This document shows, one piece after another, positions 58,662-64,000 of a DNA stretch of 64,000 nucleotides. Location of the stretch: positions 248,001 through 312,000 of the forward strand of contig CAVZTJ010000015.1 in the NCBI GenBank assembly GCA_963778075.1, in the 5' to 3' direction. Below the pieces are notes generated by a model. The model was given only the letters and a program-made list of their open reading frames with translations, did no database searches and was not told the DNA's origin. A program made the translations under genes and the position numbers. Position 1 is the first letter of the stretch; every line of letters begins with the position of its first letter. The stretch comes from JASHPR01 sp963778075 (GTDB taxonomy: Bacteria; Actinomycetota; Actinomycetes; Streptosporangiales; Streptosporangiaceae).

Positions 58662-59633
58662 TCAGAAGATCGCGATCGGGTTCCAGGGCGACCCGGTTCC
58701 GCCTGGCAGCCGCAACGGCAGGCCGACGACCATGAACTCGAATCGCCCTTCTTCCTCGCACGCCCGGGCGACGTCCTCGAGCTGCAGGCTGTCGGACGCG
58801 AACATGCCCATCGCGGTGATCTGGAGCGGGTGGATCGGGTATGAGATGCCCTCGACGTTGCTCGGGATCGTCTCCCCGTCGCCATCCGGCAGGAACGCCG
58901 CGATCCGGCGTTCATGCATCCACGGGATCGTGTCCACGTGCAGGCCGGGCTTGCCCTCGCCGGCCGGCGGGTAGCCGTTGTCCCACGCGCCGAGCTCCAG
59001 CCGGCGGCGGTGATGGCCGGTACGGAACACCAGGATGTCGCCCTCGCCGAGCCGGACACCCTCGGCCTCCTCGACCGCCTCGAGCTCGGCGCGGGTCACC
59101 GCCTCGCCGGGCTCGAGCCACTTGACGCCGCGGAACCGCGGCACGTCGAGCAGCACGCCGCGGCCGACGAGTCCCTCGCGGTAGCTGGTCACGTCGAGCG
59201 CCGTCGCCCCCTGGGAGGTCATGACCTGCTGCGCGGGCCGGCCGTTGTAGACGCAGCCCTTGTAGGCGATGTGGCACAGCGCGTCCATGTGGGTGTGACA
59301 GTCGCCGTGGAAGGCCAGGCCCACGAAGTCGGTGGCGAACGTGACCGAGCTGGAGCCGATGTCGATGTCGTGGCCCTGCACGACGTGCCGGATGACCGGG
59401 CTCGGGTTGTCCGGGCCCGCCACCGTGTTCATCGGGATCGCCATCGTGGCCCGCCGGCCGGACCGCACCAGGCCCGCCGCCGCGCGCACCGTCGCTCCGG
59501 TGATGTAGTTAAGCGTGCCGAGCTCGTCGTCCTCGCCCCAGCGGCCCCAGTTCTTGACCGACTCGTAGATCTCGTCGAACTCCTGCAGCGTTACCCGCGC
59601 AGGTGGCGTCGTCTTGGCCGTTGTCTCGGTCAC
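58662..59633 (-). CDS. cyclase/kynurenine-formamidase-like hydrolase
   Basis: The 323-residue protein belongs to the cyclase family of metal-dependent hydrolases. The metal motif is LAFHGDCHTHMDALCHIAY (HxxxHxDxxxH-type, with HGDCHTHMDALCH). The C-terminal helix-strand part includes FRTGHHRRRLELGAWDNGYP and HPLQITAMGMFASDSLQLED. Members open amides, lactones or cyclic acids. It lies 14 bases before the SDR gene. Confidence 0.9.
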   Translation of the reverse strand: MTETTAKTTPPARVTLQEFDEIYESVKNWGRWGEDDELGTLNYITGATVRAAAGLVRSGRRATMAIPMNTVAGPDNPSPVIRHVVQGHDIDIGSSSVTFATDFVGLAFHGDCHTHMDALCHIAYKGCVYNGRPAQQVMTSQGATALDVTSYREGLVGRGVLLDVPRFRGVKWLEPGEAVTRAELEAVEEAEGVRLGEGDILVFRTGHHRRRLELGAWDNGYPPAGEGKPGLHVDTIPWMHERRIAAFLPDGDGETIPSNVEGISYPIHPLQITAMGMFASDSLQLEDVARACEEEGRFEFMVVGLPLRLPGGTGSPWNPIAIF

Positions 59634-59689
59634 CGGTGCTCCTGTCGTTGTCTCGTGTGCTGAGCCTTAGCTGACGGCCCGGGGCGCCG

Positions 59690-61249
59690 TCAGGCACCGG
59701 CAGCCCGCCAGAGCGGTCTCAGCAGGCCCTCCTCGGACAGCTCCAGCATCCGCGCGTAGACCTGCCGCCAGGTGGCGTAGCCGTCGTGATAGGCGGACAC
59801 GGCCGCCGGGCCCGGCTCGAACGTGGCCGTCCGCCGGCGCAGCAGCGGTTCCAGCTCGGTCAGGCTGGAGTGCAGCCCCGCGCCCACCGCCGCGCACAGC
59901 GCCGCGCCGAGCGCGCTGCTCTCGGTCACCGCGGGCACGCGGGTCGGCAGCCCGGTGACGTCGGCAATGATCTGCGGCCACAGCGCGCCCTTGGCGGCGC
60001 CGCCGCTGAACGTCATCTCGGTAAAGCTCGCGCCGGTCAGCTCCCTGATGATCTCGAGGTGCCCGCGGACCACGTAGGCGGCCGCCTCCTCGATCGCGCG
60101 GATGCAGGCCGCGTTGCCAGAGCCTGCCGGGTCGCCGACGTCGAACTGCAGGAACGACGGGCTGGCGTGCACCCACCGCTTCGCGTTCATGAGGTTCGAC
60201 AGGATCGCGATCACGCCGTTCGAGCCCGCGGGGATCTGCGCGGCCGCCTCCTCCATCACCACATATGGGTCCACGCCCCGGCTGCGTGCCGCGGCGGTCT
60301 CGGCCTGGCAGAAAGCGTCCCGGTACCAGCGCATCGCCATGCCGCAGTAGAAGCCGATGCCCTCCAGCATCCACTCGCCCGGACTTGTGTGGCACAGCGT
60401 GCGCAGCCTGATCTGCGGGTCGATCAGCGGCTTGCCGGTGAGCACGGTGTTCTGCCAGAACGTCCCGGCCAGGACCGTGAACTCTCCTTCCCGCACGCCC
60501 GCGCCGAGCAGCCCGGCCTGGGTGTCCGCGCCGCCGGCCACCACCGGCGTGCCGGCCCGCAGGCCGGTCTGCTCCGCGGCCGTAGCTGTGACCGCGCCGA
60601 CCACGGTGCCGGGGTCGACGACCTCGGGCAGCACGTCGGGCGAGATCCGGCAGATCTGCGCGATCTGGCCGGACCAGTCCCTGGCGGACAGCCGGAACAT
60701 CCCGGAGCTGGAGCCGCAGGACGGCTCGGTCACCTGCACTCCGGACAGCCGGTAGACAATCCAGTCGCTGAGCATGGACAGGCCGCTGATTGCGCCGAAG
60801 ATGTCCGGGCGGTGGGCGGCCAGCCAGCGCAGCCGGGCCGGCGAAGTGATCGCGACCCAGTCTCCCGCCTCGGCGTAGATCTTGTCGGCCGAGCCCTCGG
60901 CGATGAGCTCCTCGGCCTCACGCGCCGCCCTGCTGTCCACGTTCGGGCAGGCCCAGATCTCGGCGCCAGTCCGGTCGTAGAGCACGATGCCCTCGCGCAT
61001 GCTGGTCGCGGCGACCGCAGCGACCTCGTCGCCGGTCGCGCCCGCCTGGCTCATCGCGTCCCTGATGCACGCCGTGATCAGCAGCCAGTTGGCGTGGGTG
61101 TCGAAGTCCTGGCCACCGGGGACGCCGCGCGGCTCGTGGTGGGTCCACTCCCGCAGCGAGACCGCGACCTGCTCCCCCTCCGGGGTGAACAGCAGCGCGC
61201 GGCAGCTTCCGGTGCCCGCGTCGATGGCCAGCAGCAGCCGCTTCGTCAC
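59690..61249 (-). CDS. FGGY-family sugar kinase, LsrK-like
   Basis: The 519-residue kinase starts VTKRLLLAIDAGTGSCRALL (ATPase motif) and closely follows E. coli LsrK in landmarks: TSMREGIVLYDRTGAEIWAC, PNVDSRAAREAEEL, MRWYRDAFCQAE, the Gly-rich SGGAAKGALWPQIIADVTG and an end EEGLLRPLWRAAGA. LsrK phosphorylates the autoinducer-2 precursor. No Lsr transporter or lsrF/lsrG is present here, so the substrate may be a related sugar. GTG 61249 overlaps the VOC gene as GTGA. Confidence 0.88.
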   Translation of the reverse strand: MTKRLLLAIDAGTGSCRALLFTPEGEQVAVSLREWTHHEPRGVPGGQDFDTHANWLLITACIRDAMSQAGATGDEVAAVAATSMREGIVLYDRTGAEIWACPNVDSRAAREAEELIAEGSADKIYAEAGDWVAITSPARLRWLAAHRPDIFGAISGLSMLSDWIVYRLSGVQVTEPSCGSSSGMFRLSARDWSGQIAQICRISPDVLPEVVDPGTVVGAVTATAAEQTGLRAGTPVVAGGADTQAGLLGAGVREGEFTVLAGTFWQNTVLTGKPLIDPQIRLRTLCHTSPGEWMLEGIGFYCGMAMRWYRDAFCQAETAAARSRGVDPYVVMEEAAAQIPAGSNGVIAILSNLMNAKRWVHASPSFLQFDVGDPAGSGNAACIRAIEEAAAYVVRGHLEIIRELTGASFTEMTFSGGAAKGALWPQIIADVTGLPTRVPAVTESSALGAALCAAVGAGLHSSLTELEPLLRRRTATFEPGPAAVSAYHDGYATWRQVYARMLELSEEGLLRPLWRAAGA

Positions 61250-61764
61250 GGGTAGACGTAGGTGGGCTTGAGGTCGATCGCGTGCCCGCTGCCGGATTCC
61301 AGCACGAACTTGAGCATCGGCGCGGTGTCCAGGTAGTAGAACTCGATCGACTCGCCGATCCGGCCGCTCATCAGAACCTCGGCGCCCTTCGACCGCCAGT
61401 GCTCCTGCATCAGCGTGCTGTCCGCCTCCGAGTGCTTCATGCACGCAATGTGCTGCACGCCCTCGCCGCGCGTGTCGAGGAACTTCTGGTAGATGCTCGG
61501 CCCGCTGACCGGCTGGATCAGCTCGAAGCCGAGCCCGTCCACGGACGCCTCGGCCCCGATCATCCGGTACTCGACCGGCTCGCCTTTCACCCGTGTGTCG
61601 TGCAGCAGCGGGGGCTTGTAGTCGAACACGCTCCATGGGCCCCACCCGAGCGTCTCCGTGTAGGTCTTCAGCGCGGCCTCGATGTCCCGGACCACCACGG
61701 CGATCTGCGTGATCTTCATCGGGGTGGGCGGGGCCACGATCTGCGGGCCGTTGTTGCCGGTCAT
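61246..61764 (-). CDS. VOC/glyoxalase-fold protein
   Basis: The 172-residue protein has the vicinal-oxygen-chelate fold: ITQIAVVVRDIEAALKTYTE, LGWGPWSVFDYKPP, GEGVQHIACMKHSEADSTLM and ESIEFYYLDTAPMLKFVLES. The His and Glu metal ligands are present. It is closest to methylmalonyl-CoA epimerase-type proteins and may act as an epimerase or isomerase here. AGGAGGA lies 4 bases before the ATG. It is the first gene of the operon. Confidence 0.88.
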   Translation of the reverse strand: MTGNNGPQIVAPPTPMKITQIAVVVRDIEAALKTYTETLGWGPWSVFDYKPPLLHDTRVKGEPVEYRMIGAEASVDGLGFELIQPVSGPSIYQKFLDTRGEGVQHIACMKHSEADSTLMQEHWRSKGAEVLMSGRIGESIEFYYLDTAPMLKFVLESGSGHAIDLKPTYVYP

Positions 61765-61840
61765 GCTTCCTCCTGACGCCTACTGACCGCCACCCGGATC
61801 GCAGCCAGCCCTCGCCGGGGAGGCAGCACTTGTCGTGAGA

Positions 61841-61868
61841 TCATTAAATACAGCTGCGCACATGTCAA
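61841..61868 (-). promoter_or_regulatory. promoter of the LsrK-like operon
   Basis: On the minus strand TTGACA (61863-61868) and TAATGA (61841-61846) are spaced by 16 bases, a good sigma-70 match, 77 bases before the VOC gene. The surrounding AT-rich 200-base gap to the divergent regulator start is the likely operator region. Confidence 0.6.
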
Positions 61869-61967
61869 GCCTCTGAGAACTTGCTCACCCAGGCTTGCGC
61901 CCGGCGCCGGACACGGCCGGGCTACCGTAGGCCTGAGCCTGCAACACGCCGGGAGCTAGGCGCCTTC

Positions 61968-62978
61968 ATGAACAGCACAGGGATCGACGTCGTCAAGCGG
62001 TGGAGTTCCGAGGAACTCCTGCTGCGCGCGGCCTGGTTCTACTACAAGGACGAACTGACCCAGGACGAGATCGCCAAGCGCCTTTCGGTCTCCAGGGCCT
62101 CGGTGGGGCGCATGCTCGAACGAGCCCGCAGGGTCGGCCTGGTCACCATCAACCTGAACACCGAATACCTTGACGCGTTCGAGCTGAGCGCCGAGCTGCG
62201 GCGGGTCTTCGGCCTGTCCGAGGCACTCGTGGTCCCCGATCATGACAAGGAGCCAGCAGACCTGCACGCCCTGAACGCCCGCATCGGGCTCGGCGGCGCG
62301 CAGTTCATCGGCACCCACCTGCGCCCCGGCGCGGCGCTCGGGGTCGGCTGGGGCGAGACGGTTTCGCGGGTCATCGCCGCCACCAACTTCGGGTCGGTGG
62401 GCCCGGTGCACATGGTGACGCTGACCGGCGGCGTGGACGGATACCTGCAGACGATCCTGTCGCCGGTGGGCGAGCCCGGTGCGGACGCCGACGTCACCAC
62501 CGCGACCGTCATCCCGGCGCCGAACATCGCCTCATCGCCCGCGCTCGCCGCGGCGCTGCGCGAGGAGCCGACCATCCAGGACGTGCTGAAGCAGGCGTGC
62601 AGCGTTGATCAGGCCGTGGTCGGCGTCGGCACGCCGACCACCGAAGCCACGATCGTGCAGCTCGGCTATTTGACCGCGGCGGACGTCCGGGACTTGCGCG
62701 AGCGGGGTGTGGTTGGCGACATCCTCGGCCAGTTCTTCGACGCGGACGGCAAGGTGGCCGACGTGCCTATTCACGACCGCCGCATCGGGATCGACCTGGA
62801 GGAGCTGAAATACATTCCCAAGGTGGTCGGCGTGGCCGGCGGGCTGCATAAGGTTCCGGCGATTCTGGGCGCGCTGCACGGCGGATTCCTCGACGTCCTG
62901 GTGACCAACGAACTGGCCGCTGTCCAGCTGCTCAAGCTCGAGGGCGGGCACGCCCGGGCCGCCCGCAGCTCATCCTGA
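61968..62978 (+). CDS. SorC/DeoR-type sugar-responsive regulator, LsrR-like
   Basis: The 336-residue regulator has an N-terminal HTH (KDELTQDEIAKRLSVSRASV, GRMLERARRVGLVTINLNTE) and a C-terminal SorC sugar-binding domain (LGVGWGETVSRVIAATN, VTLTGGVDGYLQTILSPVGE, VGVGTPTTEATIVQLGYLTA, VVGVAGGLHKVPAILGALHG). LsrR and its relatives bind phosphorylated sugars and then release DNA. It is divergent from the LsrK-like operon and is its probable repressor. ATG 61968 is chosen. Confidence 0.9.
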   Translation: MNSTGIDVVKRWSSEELLLRAAWFYYKDELTQDEIAKRLSVSRASVGRMLERARRVGLVTINLNTEYLDAFELSAELRRVFGLSEALVVPDHDKEPADLHALNARIGLGGAQFIGTHLRPGAALGVGWGETVSRVIAATNFGSVGPVHMVTLTGGVDGYLQTILSPVGEPGADADVTTATVIPAPNIASSPALAAALREEPTIQDVLKQACSVDQAVVGVGTPTTEATIVQLGYLTAADVRDLRERGVVGDILGQFFDADGKVADVPIHDRRIGIDLEELKYIPKVVGVAGGLHKVPAILGALHGGFLDVLVTNELAAVQLLKLEGGHARAARSSS

Positions 62979-62984
62979 GCGGTC

Positions 62985-63683
62985 ATGACACCGACGGCGG
63001 CGTACGACGAGATCGCGGACTGGTATGAGCGGGAGTTCCTCGCCAGGACGGCGCCGGGCACGGATCCACTCGGCATAGTGCGGGCCGTGCAGGACCTGCT
63101 GGGCCCGGGTCGCGGCGCCTGCCTGGAGATCGGCTGCGGAACCGGCGTGCACGCGGCGCAGGTCAGCGAGCTGGGCTGGACCCCGGTCGGGATCGACCTG
63201 TCCGGCGCGATGCTGCGGCACGCCCGCGGCCGGCTGCCGGTCGCGATGGCCGACGCCGCGCGGCTTCCGGTCGCCGACGGCAGCCTTCCCGCCGTCATCG
63301 CGGTGATGGTGCACACCGACATGCCCGCCTACCCGGCGGTGCTGCGCGAGGCCGCGCGGGTGCTGCGCCCGGGTGGGGTGCTCGCGCACATCGGTGTGCA
63401 TCCGTGCTTCTGCGGCGGGTTCGCCGACCGGGGCGACCCCGGCGCCGTGGTCATCCGCGCCGGTTATCTGGACGGGTACTGGACCAAGGCCTCGTGGACG
63501 GACCAGGGCGTCAGGGACAAGGTGGGTGCCACCCACTTCCCGCTGCCCAGCCTGCTGCATGCGTTCCTTGACGCGGGCCTGGCGCTGGAGCGGTTCACCG
63601 AGGGCGGCGAGCCGGTCCCGGTCGTGCTCGGCGTCCGGGCGCGCAAGCTCACCGATGAGTACGGGGCCACCGCGCCGTCCTAA
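62985..63683 (+). CDS. class I SAM-dependent methyltransferase
   Basis: The 232-residue enzyme has motif I GACLEIGCGTGVHAAQVSEL, motif II GWTPVGIDLSGAMLRHARGR and post-motif VAMADAARLPVADGSLPAVI, then VLREAARVLRPGGVLAHIGV, the ubiquinone/menaquinone methyltransferase-like type 11 fold. The substrate is unknown. It starts 6 bases after the SorC gene and may be co-transcribed with it. Confidence 0.9.
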   Translation: MTPTAAYDEIADWYEREFLARTAPGTDPLGIVRAVQDLLGPGRGACLEIGCGTGVHAAQVSELGWTPVGIDLSGAMLRHARGRLPVAMADAARLPVADGSLPAVIAVMVHTDMPAYPAVLREAARVLRPGGVLAHIGVHPCFCGGFADRGDPGAVVIRAGYLDGYWTKASWTDQGVRDKVGATHFPLPSLLHAFLDAGLALERFTEGGEPVPVVLGVRARKLTDEYGATAPS

Positions 63684-63713
63684 GCACACAGGGACGAGCT
63701 GGAGGCATTTGTC

Positions 63714-64000
63714 ATGAACGATGAACCGCAGGTCGAGCACCGCGCCGAGCAGCCGTACGCCGGAATCCGGCTGCGCGTCACGATGGACGGCCTGTCCGGC
63801 GCGGTGGACCGGGGCTTCCCCGAGCTCTTCGGGTGGCTAGCCGAGCACGCCATAACTCCCGCGGGGCCGCCGTTCATCCGCTACCACGTGATCGACATGG
63901 ACGGGGAGCTCGACATCGAGCTGGGGGTACCCGCCGGCGTCACGTCCGACGGCGGCGCCCGCGTCCGGCCCGGGATCCTCCCGGGCGGCCGGTACGCGGT
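63714..64000 (+). CDS. GyrI-like effector-binding domain protein, partial
   Basis: The gene runs off the right edge. The 95 residues visible start MNDEPQVEHRAEQPYAGIRL and include FPELFGWLAEHAITPAGPPF and RYHVIDMDGELDIELGVPAG, matching the GyrI-like small-molecule-binding fold (as in AraC/MerR effector domains) without a DNA-binding part. GGAGG lies nine bases before ATG 63714. It may bind a drug or aromatic ligand. Confidence 0.85.
   Translation, partial: MNDEPQVEHRAEQPYAGIRLRVTMDGLSGAVDRGFPELFGWLAEHAITPAGPPFIRYHVIDMDGELDIELGVPAGVTSDGGARVRPGILPGGRYA

Noticed and set aside
59786..61255. A 489-codon plus-strand open frame
   Set aside because: Antisense to the LsrK-like kinase, whose motifs are unmistakable.

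Overview
The window is high-GC actinobacterial chromosome. The first 31 kb keep the core-gene order seen in Mycobacterium tuberculosis (trmD-rimM-khpA-rpsP, ffh, ftsY-smc, fpg-rnc, coaD-rsmD-recG, rpmB, thiL, cofC, gpsA-ddl, HU). CofC points to an F420-producing actinomycete. GTG and TTG starts and 4-base start/stop overlaps are common. Genus cannot be fixed from sequence alone; a Streptosporangiales-like actinomycete is a guess.

Layout. 0.1-4.4 kb (minus): ribosome maturation and SRP genes, with an S16 gene carrying a long repetitive tail. 4.5-6.3 kb: a DivIVA-domain protein and a flavohemoglobin-like protein inserted in the core block. 6.5-18.4 kb (minus): ftsY, smc (frameshifted here), a small coiled-coil protein, acylphosphatase, mutM, rnc, rpmF, DUF177, then an in-frame rsmD-coaD reading frame and recG. 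18.7-27 kb: rpmB, a membrane-anchored CBM2-like protein, thiL, a stand-alone Lrp/AsnC ligand-binding domain, cofC, plsC-gpsA-ddl, an AraC-type regulator and an HU protein. 27-31.8 kb: a 3' remnant of a sigma factor with its orphan membrane partner, then the three-gene transhydrogenase operon.

31.8-40 kb is accessory: an Rpn-like nuclease pair, a zeta-toxin module with a downstream partner, two small coupled genes divergent from a mini GntR repressor, pirin, a broken UbiA prenyltransferase, a sulfotransferase behind an AT-rich promoter and a beta-propeller glycosidase-like protein. 41-45.3 kb: a trpB-trpA-GntR(HutC) operon divergent from an FAD oxidase, with a perfect palindrome between them. 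45.3-52.4 kb: secreted toroid lipoprotein, aldo/keto reductase, MerR, DapC-like aminotransferase, truncated lipoprotein, PspA and an orphan HipA-like kinase. 53-54.8 kb: an ECF sigma factor overlapping ogt and a DNA-repair-type oxygenase, which suggests a self-contained alkylation response. 55.5-62.98 kb: six minus-strand genes (VOC, LsrK-like kinase, cyclase, SDR, phosphomannose-isomerase-like, D-threonine-aldolase-like) divergent from an LsrR/SorC-type regulator. This is the best candidate for an undescribed catabolic or signal-processing pathway.

Three genes (smc, the sulfotransferase, the 2OG oxygenase) each carry one single-base indel in a short G or C run. Because smc is a core gene, sequencing error is a serious explanation for all three. 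No tRNA, rRNA, CRISPR array or complete insertion sequence was seen.
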